DNA from: Patiria miniata
Taxonomy: Eukaryota; Echinodermata; Asteroidea; Valvatida; Asterinidae
Direction of reading: 5' to 3'
Length of the DNA: 64,000 nucleotides
Assembly: GCF_015706575.1 (NCBI RefSeq)
Contig: NW_024037056.1
Location: forward strand, 11,669,176-11,733,175
The notes below the pieces were generated by a model. That model ran no database searches, was not told where the DNA came from, and saw nothing but the letters and a program-made list of their open reading frames with translations. The position numbers and the translations under genes are program-made. The first letter of the stretch is position 1. The number at the start of each line of letters is the position of its first letter. Below are positions 12,513-23,349 of the stretch, piece by piece.

Positions 12513-15050
12513 GCGTCTGCGTGACTTTTTTTAAGATTCAAGAACAGAGATCATGGAGATACTCCTCCGTCTTGTGTGATTAATATGTGCCGATTTCTTG
12601 TTAGTGTGGCGTGAACAGACACAGTGTTCTCAAAACAGAAATGAAGTCCAACCAGAGGAAGTAAAATCGTGGATCACACGTTTGGTTGACTCATGATCTA
12701 TTCGTGACGTACGTTGCGCTTGCGCGCTACTATATAAAAGCTCGAATACTATATTGAACTGTGGTCGACGTCCGATCTTAATCCTTATGCTCCTGGCCCC
12801 CTGCAAGCTGTACACTATGAATGCACGGCCATCAACAACCAGCGATGCAACCAAACCAAATAAGCAGCAGCTGGTCCCAATATAGTCATCATCGACTAGC
12901 GTGCGTTCGATGAAGGTATTTAAGTCAAACTGCGCTGAAAAGTCACATTTTAAAATTACTTTTCTTCCTCCACACGCACCGGAACAAATCCAGTGCACAG
13001 AAATATCCGGAATTGTCCGCGCAATTTCGATGCAGTATTATGTTTATGAACCACGTTTAATCAAGTAGATCTGAAACTGGGATCGATTACCCGCGAATAA
13101 AACCATGTATTGTAGACTATGGTGTGATACGAATCGAGTGGTTCCCACCAGTTTGCTGAAGAAAGTCATAAATTCGGGAAGGAATTTATCTCGTGCCCCA
13201 TAAAGTAAACATACATCCTTTCTATCGCGGTATATCTTGTTCATTATTCAAAGAGACGTGCGATGGTGCGAGTTACAAAATGAAGAATGATCAAAGCTGA
13301 AAGACTGACGACGGTCCTTTATTTGGAGCAATCCTGGTTAAAAATTAAATGAAAGCAGTGAGAAGCAGTGTTTCTGTCAGGAGAACTGCATATAGTCTTG
13401 TGTGCAGGCGCCTCTGTGTCTGAGGCTTGTGTAGTTCAGTGTGTATCGTCATCTACATCCTTTCTTCGTACCGTACCTCTTCCCTCTTCGTCTTTTTTTA
13501 AATTAAATACGATCTAACTTGTTGCCTACCTCAATTTCCTGCGTGCAAGAAACAACATTGCTCAGGGGGTGGTTTTTGTCAAGCGCCATCGGTCAAAATG
13601 TAATCGCTTGTTTAAAGTCGTTCCGATTGATAGATCCTTGGCATGGTTGAGTTAAAACAGGGACACTGGCAACGTCAGCCACTTGCCCACCAAAAACGCG
13701 GTGGAGTACTTATAGACCTTTATCTGCTGCCACCATTTCAGTCATGTTCCCTATATCCAATAACAGCACTGAATGATAATGTTTTTTGCGCAAAAAGGAA
13801 CAAGACTTTGTTTTCCTTCCAGCCTCGCTTTGGTTACGTTGGGTTGAATGGGACAAATTCAAATGGCCGCAACATGATAATAGTCTAGTCGTTTTTGCTG
13901 GTTAAACCCTTGTGCGCTCTGGGACCAGCTTTACTAAGATGCCTTATCTTGTCATTTCAATATGGTGATTCCACGCATGGAGTTCAAGGTATAAATATGC
14001 AACATTTGCAAACATCACCAAACTAACCAAATCATAATACCTTACTTACTGTATAAGTGAATAATAGTCTCAAGCATCCTGTGAAATTAGGGCCGGCACC
14101 TGGTGTTCTGTCATTTTCAAGAAAAGGGGGATTTTTGTATCAATTTCCAACGATGGTCGGCTGACCATCGTTGGGGAAAAAACGGACTTTTCTCAAATTC
14201 TGCCCCCAATGTACCATGCATAGTTAGTTTAGCCCACATTTTGTTGGCAATCGTCCGTAAACGGGTGCAAGCCAGATAGTCTGGTTCTTTGACTGACAAT
14301 TCCCCGACGTCTATTTAATAATTGCTCCGTATCGTCTGAGGTAGAGTTTTTTCCTAGCATCTATGAACACAAAACTTTAAACGTGTCGGTGTAACAACAA
14401 ATAATTTGCTATTAATACCAACTACCCAAATACATCCATTTCAGAAAATCACAGCAAAAGCAAATGTATATTTCCTTTCATACGACATACATTGTACCAC
14501 CATGGAGCTATAGAACCTCACAGAACATTGCCGTGTACATCCCGTTGTCACCCCTAAACAAATAGACAAGTGTTCTTAATTAACTGATAGTCGTCACAGG
14601 TGCGAAGAATCGCAGGAAGGCAAAAGATGTTATCATGTAACTTAGTAACTGAGAGGTTCATTACTGAGTTTCCTAGACGATGGCGGGGAATAATTTGCAC
14701 GGAGCGCTAGCGATAATCATTCATTGCCAAAACAGCGATACACGCACATCCTCTACATTTACAGTTTGCACCAACATGGATACCGAAACATGAACTTTCG
14801 CACGTTTGGGAAGATAAATAAAAGAATTTATTTTGTTTGCATTCCCAATGTACTTTCCCCGTGTACATTGAAAAAAGTTCAGATCACTTTCCTTTTTAGT
14901 AATAACCAGAATAAAAACACAGCGCTTTCCCAAAACGATATTTCTTGCGCTTACTTTGACTACTTTGTTGGGTTTTGGTTAACGTCAGTGAATAGAAAGA
15001 ATGAAAAATCAAAGACATTTGGCTATATATTTGTGCCGCACATGCTAGTC
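12513..15050. other. Receptor upstream flank, no supportable gene
   Basis: This is the 5' flank of the muscarinic-like receptor. A TATATAAAAG sequence at 12731-12740 lies about 220 bp upstream of the start codon. It reads as a consensus TATA box on the plus strand and only as TATATAG on the gene's own strand, so its role is unclear. A minus-strand open frame at 12630-12998 resembles nothing known. The interval also holds an inverted partner (13.79-13.89 kb) of the piece at 8.14-8.24 kb, and the second copy of the hairpin repeat. Confidence 0.5.
13998..14490 (+). repeat. Dispersed repeat copy 2, with perfect 28-base hairpin
   Basis: This is the partner of 5424-5940 in the same orientation and block order. 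The hairpin at 14147-14174 has 12-base arms that pair perfectly around a GGCT loop. Compared with copy 1, one stem pair changed on both sides (C:G to A:T). Confidence 0.75.
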
Positions 15051-15059
15051 GTAAGCAAA

Positions 15060-18000
15060 AAAGGACCGATTTCGAAGATCAGCGGTACAAAAACACTGAT
15101 ATGGCGCGATATTTGGTGCAGTTAATTCGCTTATGTTGTGCAGCATTGGAAGGATTACCGTGTTTCCAATTTCCCAATGCATGAAGCTAACTCTTTTTTT
15201 GACGTTTGCCCAACGTCGGCACAGAGGTACAGAAACAATATGGCCCGATATTTGGTGAGTTGTACTCCGAGGCGACCGTGCAGTTTTCTAATGTGAGGGG
15301 GCAACACCGCATGGGCCACATAATCCCCCTCAAACCGCGTTCATTGAGGAGCTGATGTGGCGATCCATGCGGAGCCGTGGACGGTTCATTTTCAACGCGA
15401 CACACTGAGCCCACAACGCGGTTTTTCCACACCACCAAAGACCACCTAAATACTGATTTTTCTAGAAGGCAAATAATGCATGATGATGCAGCGCGTAACA
15501 TGCACAAAAATGTCCATTTACAAGGTTCACGCTGTGTGTATTTTGTTTAAGCTCAAACTGCCAATTTACTCCGAATCACTGTTTCTATCATGCCAATTAG
15601 TCACGTGTCTTGTGCAGTAATAGGAATGCTTACAAATGATTCCATTTTCAAGTTTCCGAATTTCTCAATGAGGCTATTTTGACGTCGGTCCAACGTCGGC
15701 CCGACGTTGGCCCGATATTGGCGCAGCGGTACAGAAACACCGATATAACCAGATATTTGGTGTGGTATTGTCGCTTGCCTTGTGCAGCACTGGAAGGATT
15801 ACAAATTTGTTCATTCATAAGTTTCCGAATTGCTCCATGAAGGTTGGGCCAACGTCGGCCCAACGTCGGCCCGACGTCGGCGCAGCGGTACAGAAAACAC
15901 TGATATGGCCCGATATTTAGTGAGGAGTACGACGAGGAAACCGTGCAGTTTTCTAATGAGAGGGGGCAACACCGCATCGGCCACAAAATCCCTTCAAACC
16001 GCGTTCTCTGAGGAGTTGATTGTGGCGGTACTTGTCGAGCCGTCGACAGTTCAACTTCAACGAGACACACTGAAACACAACGCGATGCGCCACACGATCA
16101 ATGAACCGCTAAAATGCTGATTTTTCTGGAAGGCAACAGCGTAAACCACGCACACTGTACAAACCACACCACACGGATTGCACCACACGGATTGCACAGA
16201 CTTCGCAGTTATTTTGTGGGTAATTCTGCCCATTTATCGGAATCACTGTTCCAAAATCGCGTTTCATCTTTTCACGTTGAAACAAACGAGAAGTGGCCAC
16301 TGAATTTGGAACAGCATGGAAACGCTATAATGGCCGGATATTTGGGGAGGCGCACTCCGAGGCGATCGTGCAGCTTTCTAACGCGAGGGGACTGCACCGC
16401 ACGGGCCACAAAATCACCTCAAACCGCGTTCACTGAGGAGCTGATGCGGTGCAGTGTGTGTGGACCACTGACGGTGCGTTATTCAATGGGGCGGACGTGA
16501 AAACCGCGCGGTGTGCCAGTAGGCCGGTGAAACTGGCACAATGCTGATATTTCTGGAAGGCCAGTTAGTACGGAATTCTGCTGCGTGGACATGCACAAAA
16601 GTGTTCACTTGCAAGGTTCACGCTCTGTGTGTTTTGTACGAGTAGGATCCGTCAACATTTTGTTCCAATTCGCTGTATCCATCATGGTATTTCTTTATGT
16701 GTGCAGCAAGATTCCACAAAAAAATCCATTTACGAGTTTCCGAATTTGTCTGTAAATATGGGTCCAACGTGGGCACCATGTGGGACCGACATCGGCGCAG
16801 TGGTTACAGAAACACCGATATGGCCCGATATTTGGTGCGGTTTACGCAGAGGCGATCGTGTAGTTTTCTAATGTGAGAGACGCAAACCGTTTGGGCTACA
16901 AAATCACCTAAAACTGCGTTCGCTGAGGTTAGTGAGGATTACGGTTCATTTGTACTGGGTTGAATGGGAAATCAGCGCTGTCAAACAGGCGATCGTGAAC
17001 CGCGAAAACAGTGATTTTTCTGCCTACATACAAAGGACCCCGTACAAAGTCGCTGAGAAAGCACCAAAACGGAGGCGTTTTTTTAAAAACAGTTTTTTTC
17101 CATTGCAAAAGAACGTGCATTTGAAGTATGCTGTAATGGAAAGATTGTTTGTTATAAAAAGAGCCGCCGGTGCTAGATTGCAATTTCTTTACAGACTTGC
17201 TAACTTTTGAATGAGAGATCCCGCAAAAGACTCTCTTCTGCATGCTCTGCAGTATATATCTGTCTGATACAATGTCATTTTGACTATTGTACTCTGCGTT
17301 GTCGGTAAAATTGAAGAAAAGGCTCCAAGTTACCCAAAAATTGAAAATAAATTGGACCGGTTTAATTGTAAACATGGATTCTAGATCACATATTGGTCAA
17401 ACAGAACTGAACAAGCTGGGCATGCTAAGCGTCAATGACCGTGTTACACAACTCAAGCTGAATCATGTTTATCAAATAATTTTCATGAAATGGCACCAGA
17501 CTACCTCTGTCATAAATTTAGGAAGGTTTCAGATATGCATAATTATTCCACCAGGGGTAGTTTCACCACCTCAACAATTTTGTTGTTCCAAGAATAAAAT
17601 TTACAGAGTGCAATACATTTTTTATACCGGAATTCATGAATGGAATTTACTTCCCAACAGCATCAAAATGTGCGGTATCAATCGTCCTCAATTTAAAAGG
17701 GCAGTGAAAGATCATCACTCTTCTAGTTCTCAGTAATTTGTTTTTAAACAGCCGAGTTTATTTAATGATCAGTCTTTTCCTTTCCTGTGTAATTCTATTG
17801 AACATTTTTTGATGAACCTGTTGGTTTTTTTGTGTTTTTAAAACAGCTTTTTGGGTTATCCTCGGCTTTGAATTTACATGTAATAAGTTCTTTTTTGATG
17901 TATCACTGTATCACGTGTTTGTATTAGCCAAAATAAATAAATAAAATAAATGAATAAATTTGCAGCGCACTGTGCAGCTGAAACTCAGATATGATCAACA

Positions 18001-18880
18001 ATTTGTTCCAATTCGCTGTTTCATGCATAGTATTTCTCCATGTGTCCAGCAACATTCCACAAATAATTCCATATACGAGTTTCCGAATTTTTCGGTGAAT
18101 CGGTTTTATTGATGGGTCCAACGTGGGCCCCATGTGGGCCGACAACGGCGCAGCAGTTACAGAAACACCGATATGGCCTGATATTTGGTGCGGATTACGC
18201 CCATGCAACCGTGCACTTTTCTAATAGGAGCGACGCAACCAGTTCGGCTACAAAATCACCTAAAACTGCGTTCGCTGCGGATTACTGCGGATGACGGTTC
18301 TTTTTGTATCGGTCGAATTGGAAATCAACGCGGTTGAAGAAACACCGATATAGCCTGATATTTGGTGCAGTTTACGCTGAGGCGATCGTGCAGCTTTGTA
18401 ATTTGAGCGCTACAAACCACTAGGGCCACAAAATCACCTAAAACTGCGTTCGCTGAGGGTTGGTGAGGATCACGGTTCATTTGTAATGGGTTGAATGGGA
18501 AATCAGCGCTTTTAAACAGGCCATCATGAACCGCCAAAATGCAGATTTTTCTGCCTTGTGGGGCATAATATTTCCATACAGCAAGGACCCGTACAAAGTC
18601 GCTGAGAAACCACCAAAACGGAGGCATTTTTAAAAGATTTTTTCCATTACAAGGGAACGTGCGTGCGAGGCACAGCTGAAAACTCAGATATGGCCAGAAA
18701 TTTGGTGAGGCGCGCTTTGAGGCGACCGTGCAGTTTTCCAATGCGAGGAGACAACACCGCACGGGCCACAAATTCACCTAAAACCGCGGTTGCCGAGTGG
18801 CAGATGAGGCGGGGTATGCGGTGCCGCGGTCACCGCATGAACCAACGGGGTCAATCTGAAGCAAGCACGGATGCGGCGTG
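15060..18880 (+). repeat. Repeat array, plus-oriented arm (about nine diverged units)
   Basis: Units contain, in order, a run of GGCCCAACGTC-like 11-mers, GCGCAGCGGTACAGAAACAC, CGATATGGCCCGATATTTGG, GAGGCGACCGTGCAG, CACCGCACGGGCCACAAAAT and AACCGCGTTCGCTGAGG. Copies of the GATATTTGGTG core lie near 15.10, 15.24, 15.74, 15.90, 16.33, 16.82, 18.17, 18.35 and 18.69 kb. Spacing is irregular (about 150-500 bp), so it is not a clean satellite. Short open frames appear on both strands but show no sign of coding constraint. The family is not recognised. It could be a foldback-type element or the remains of an amplified MITE. Confidence 0.8.
17120..17965 (+). mobile_element. LINE fragment (non-LTR retrotransposon), reverse transcriptase C-terminus and 3' end
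   Basis: The plus-strand translation, spread over more than one frame, shows the familiar C-terminal end of CR1/L2-like LINE ORF2: ARLQFLYRLANF, KKRLQVTQ, DSRSHIGQTELNKLGMLSV, FFYTGIHEWNLLPNSIK-like text and NRPQFKRAVKDH. It ends in an AAATAAATAAAT tail at about 17930-17960, as expected for a short 3' microsatellite tail. It is 5'-truncated and contains frameshifts, so it is inactive. It interrupts a unit of the surrounding array, and the array sequence resumes after the tail (GTGCAGCTGAAACTCAGATATG), so it inserted after the array formed. Confidence 0.8.
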
Positions 18881-19127
18881 CCACCCGTGGACCGCCCAAA
18901 AGCCCGTTTTTCTTCCCCGCAACGCCGAACTGACAAGCGCGGTATCGACGCCCATTTCGGATTTTGCCGGCCGGAGTACGGTTACCGACCCCCATTCGTC
19001 GCGGTGCTTGTCCCCCGGTGTTTTGGGGTTTGCTCGGCGGGCGTCGCCGGTACAGACCGACCGCGGACTCTGCGCTCGGAAAACGCTAAAATGGACCTAT
19101 TTCTGCACCCGAACACACTACCATTAT

Positions 19128-21420
19128 CTGTACATCTGAACAGCCACAAAAACGTCCATTATGGCGTTGTCGCACCCCTCTTCGCATCCGTATGATTCCC
19201 GCATTCCTAGCGCATAGAATCCGTTTAGGGACGCGAGAAAGTGTACCAACAAAATGGATGCATTTTCCTACAGACGCGGCCCTATTCATTTCATGCGTGT
19301 CCCAAACCCCCAAAATAGCGTATTTGGCCCTCAACTCCTTTCTGTAAGAAAGGTCAGAAAAGCACATACGCACGGATAATGTGTGTAAACGTGACGTCAT
19401 CGAGTTAATTTGTTGCGTCACTGGGTGTAGAAAACTCCAGATCGTAGTCCTAGGGAAACGCCAAAATGGACAGATTTGCTCCTGATAAACTTGAAGTGCA
19501 TTCAGCGCACCTTTCAACTCAGAAATATCATCATTTCTGCGGTTCATGGGTCCTGTGGTACAACCGAGTTTGTTCTTCCATCTTCGTTGCGTCTCCAATG
19601 GTATTTTGTGTGGTATTTCGTGCGGTATTTTGTGTGGTATTTTGCAGCACAAAACTCGTAAAATGGACAGATTTCTACCAACCATCTCAGTGTTGTACCA
19701 ACGTGACTTTCATCGACAGAAAAATGAGCATTTCGGTGGTCCACCACCGCGTGGTCCACCACGTTGCAAACGCAGCGTCATCCTCACTAAACCTCAGCGA
19801 ACGCGGTTTGAGGGGATTTTGTGACCGTTGCGGTTGCATCCCCTCACATTCGAAAACTGCACGGTTGTCGGGTGGTATACCTCACCAAATACCAGGTCAT
19901 ATCGGTGTTTCTGTACCCGTACTGCCGATGTCGGGCCGAGTATTGGGGCCGACGTTAGGGCGGGCCGACATTAAAAATGGTTTCGGCGAAATATTCCGAA
20001 ACTCATCAATGGAAAATCATTTGTACGCCTTCTAACTGCACCACTTTACTAAATTGCCGAGATAGGAACCAGCGAATCAGAGCGAATTTTTGTTAGCTGT
20101 CCTGTACTGCCATAGACCCCAATGATAAATGCTCCCACTTCAGAAATTCGGGGGAAGTACTCACAACCCTTCTGTTCAATTTGGGGGGCCAATCTGACAT
20201 CTTTTTGAAAAATTTTTCCTTCAAATGTGATCATCCCTCAAAACTAGTCCTGAAGCCCATAGGCCATCGCCATTATTTTTTTGAAAAACGATGTCTACAG
20301 TCAATACCAGTGCAAAATACAACACTTTTTAGGGCCAATTTTTTTTTTTTTTACAAACCCTCAATCAAGTTCATGGCCCACAAAATGCTCCAATATCTGT
20401 AGCCGAACGGGCTGCATAAATTCTTCACATCTAAACAGCCACAAAAACGTCCATTATGGCGTTGTCGCACCCCTCTCCGCATCCGTATGATTTACCGCAT
20501 TCCTAGCGCATACAATCCGTTTGGGGACACGAGAAAATGTACCAACAAAATGGATGTTTTTTTCCCGCATACGACCCTATTCATTTTGTGCGTGACCCAA
20601 ACCCCAAGAAGTAGCCGATTTGGCCCTCCTCCTTTCTGTGAGTTGCACAACTGGGCAGAAGTGGCGCATGCGCATTCCTCAAGAGTTTAAGACACTGCGG
20701 AAGGCGCGCGTACTCCGTGACGTCATCTCGGGAATTTGTTGCGTCACGTCGGACAGAAAACTCCAAATGTAGTCCTGAGAAACGCCAAAATGGACAGATT
20801 TGTTGCTGGTAAAATTGAAGTGCATTCGGCGCCCCTTTCAAGACATGAATATCATCATTTGAGCGGTTCATCGGTCCCGCGGTAAAACGAGGTTGGTTTT
20901 TCCCACCTTCGTTGCTTCTCCACTGGTATTTTGTGTGGTATTTTGCAGCACAAAACGCGTAAAATGGACAAATTTGTACCAACCATCTCAGTGTTGTATC
21001 GGTGAAACTTACATGGACAGAAAAAGCAGCGTTTTGGTGGTCCACCACCGCGCGGTCCACCACGGTGTAATTCCCATTCGATCGCGTTGCAAACGCACCG
21101 TCATCCTCGGTAAACCTCAGCGAACGCGGTTTCAGGTGATTTTGTTACCGGTGTAGTTGCAAGCTGTCAAATTAGAAAACTGCACGGTTGTCCGGCGGTA
21201 AACCTCACCCAATATCAGGCCATATCGGTGTTTCTTGTACCGCTGCGCCGACGTTGGGCCGATACTGGGCCGACGTTGGGCCAACGTTAAAGCGGATTCA
21301 CCGAAAAATTCCGAAACTCATAAATGGAATCGTTTGTACTCCTTCTAAGCCTGCACAATACACTTCACTAAATTGCCGTCATAAGAACCAGTAATTCTGA
21401 GCAAATTGTTAGCTGTCCTA
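19128..21420 (+). repeat. Tandem duplication, period about 1.3 kb, with an inserted dispersed repeat
   Basis: The segment from about 19128 to 20090 recurs at about 20422-21420. Paired landmarks: CAGCCACAAAAACGTCCATT at about 19140 and 20434; GAAGTGCATTC at about 19493 and 20817; CCTCAGCGAACGCGGTTT at about 19790 and 21115. The segment between the copies (20090-20420) matches a repeat at the far end of the window (63.5 kb). Part of each copy is a minus-oriented unit of the surrounding array. Confidence 0.75.
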
Positions 21421-22450
21421 TGTATACACAAAGCATACTCGGTATGAACCTTGAAAATATACATTTTCGTGCATGGTTCACGCTGCATCACTCTGCACAA
21501 TTTGCCTTCCAGAAAAATCAGCAATGAGGCGGTCCATTGATGCGTGGCGCGCCGTGGTGAGTTTGTCTTACATACGCAGTGTGGACTTCCGAACAAAAGA
21601 CGTCCACATAATGTAGGTAGCACCGACGTTGTGTGGACTTACCCCACGTCCACACAGCTGTTTCCCCATTTCTGGAAAACAGGTTTAGAGGCATTTTTGG
21701 GTTAGGTTTATCTGTAGCAGAATGAAGAGAAACACTAAAGGGAATCATAGAAAAAAAATTGGGTTGAAAGAGTTTTCACAGTTTGAGAAAAATGAGTTTT
21801 TTCACTGGTTTTTCTTAACTACACGAAAGCAATGGAAAGTCCACACTAGTCATGTGAAACAAGTATGGGTGTGTTGTAGTGTGTGTCCCGTTGGAATTGA
21901 ACTGTGGACGGCTTCGCCTGCTCCGCCACATCAGCCTCTCGGATAACGCGGTTTTAGGTGATTCTGTGGTCCGTGCGGTGTTGTCCCCTCACATTGCAAC
22001 ATTGCACGGTCGCCTCCGAGTGCGCCTCACCGAATATCAGGCAATTTCGGCGTGTCTGTGCTGTTATAAATTCAGTCTCCATTATTCGTAAATTTGCTTC
22101 AAACTCAATCTTACATACATCATGGAGCTATAGCTCCATGCATACATACAACATTGACTCCGAGATTGCTGGTTTAATTCCCTTTTTTAAACACACCAGC
22201 ACCTGACCTGGCAGTGCAGTCTAATGGTACATTTTCACGTCAGAAAAGGAACCAATTTCGCGGTACACGGCACCAATATTGCGCTACTACTTTGCCCGTT
22301 GAAACACGCACGGTGAACAGACACAGCACGCGCCTCCGAGAAAGCCTCTGAAAACGCCGTAAGAGTGGATTTTGACGCGGGTGAAGCTTTGTCGCCTCGT
22401 GCTGGGAATGTACGCGGTCGCCTCCGAATGCGCCTCACTAAATAACCGCT
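19740..22450 (-). repeat. Repeat array, minus-oriented arm, first block
   Basis: The same unit as at 15.06-18.88 kb is seen in the opposite orientation: CCTCAGCGAACGCGG, ACTGCACGGTTG, CTCACCAAATA and CATATCGGTGTTTCT occur at about 19.79-19.91, 21.11-21.24 and 21.93-22.06 kb, with a partial copy at 22.39-22.46 kb. The run of CCGACGTTGGGCC-like 11-mers follows at 21.25-21.29 kb. The orientation switch lies between 18.88 and 19.74 kb. Confidence 0.8.
20090..20400 (+). repeat. Dispersed repeat, copy 1 (partner at 63.5 kb)
   Basis: Blocks ACTGCCATAGACCCCAATGA, TAAATGC, CCCACTTCAGAAATTCGGG, GTCCTGAAGCC and ATCGCCATT recur in the same order at 63525-63740. The family is not recognised and no coding potential was seen. 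Confidence 0.7.
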
Positions 22451-23349
22451 ATATTGGTGGTTCCAACTTGGGCGTTCGTATCCAAAAGGACTAGATTCGA
22501 CATTGAAAACTAATAGGGAAGAATAATGGTCATTGTGATTTTCGGTATTTTGAAACTGTGTGATAGCATTGCAGCGGTAGCAGCTTTTAAAGTGTTATTT
22601 TGCCTTACTTTTTTTTAAATGGCAGCCAAAACATGCTTGTTATCACATTATAATAAATTCGGTTCAATTTTATTGGCGGCCATTAATTATTTTGAGAAAA
22701 AAAAATAAAAGTGATAACAACCACAAAACAGCCACCTCTCATACTACAAAGCTATCACACATTTTCCAATTTTAGATGTGTGTATGTAGCAGTACGCCAT
22801 TAAGGAGGTCCGCTCAAATGATTAGATCTAAGGACGCCAAGGACAATTCAAGACAAACAGACAAAATCAAAACACTAGGAGGAGTCAAATTATGTTTGGT
22901 CTCATGAACTTGTTACAGATTACTCGTTTACAAAATCAATTGCAATAGTTCTGGATCTGAATCTCAATCTTACTCACAAAACAAGTGTTACAAAAATCAT
23001 GTAACTTAATAAGTTTACTTAATCATAATAAGGTTCCTAAGATTCCCAGGTTCCTAATGTTCTTGGTTCTAATATTTTAATCAGGTTCCCCGAAGTTCTC
23101 CGAACGCCTGACAAGTGTACAACTGTGTTAATGAGCTAGGCCTCCGCCTCCAAATTGCACCTGATAGGCCGTCAGCTGGACTGGAAAATTCGTTCGTTTC
23201 GTTCCAGCAATCGCGGGTCTAAAAAATTTTAACAGTTGTACCGAAATACACTACCAAAGAATGATACTACAAAAGTTCTCCACATTTCGTCCAGCAGTTT
23301 TTTGATAATTTGACTCGAAAAAGCGAACTATTTGTCCATTGTGGACGTT

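Noticed and set aside
12630-12998. Minus-strand open frame of 122 codons upstream of the muscarinic-like receptor
   Set aside because: No domain, no homologue recognised, and it lies where the receptor 5' UTR or promoter is expected.
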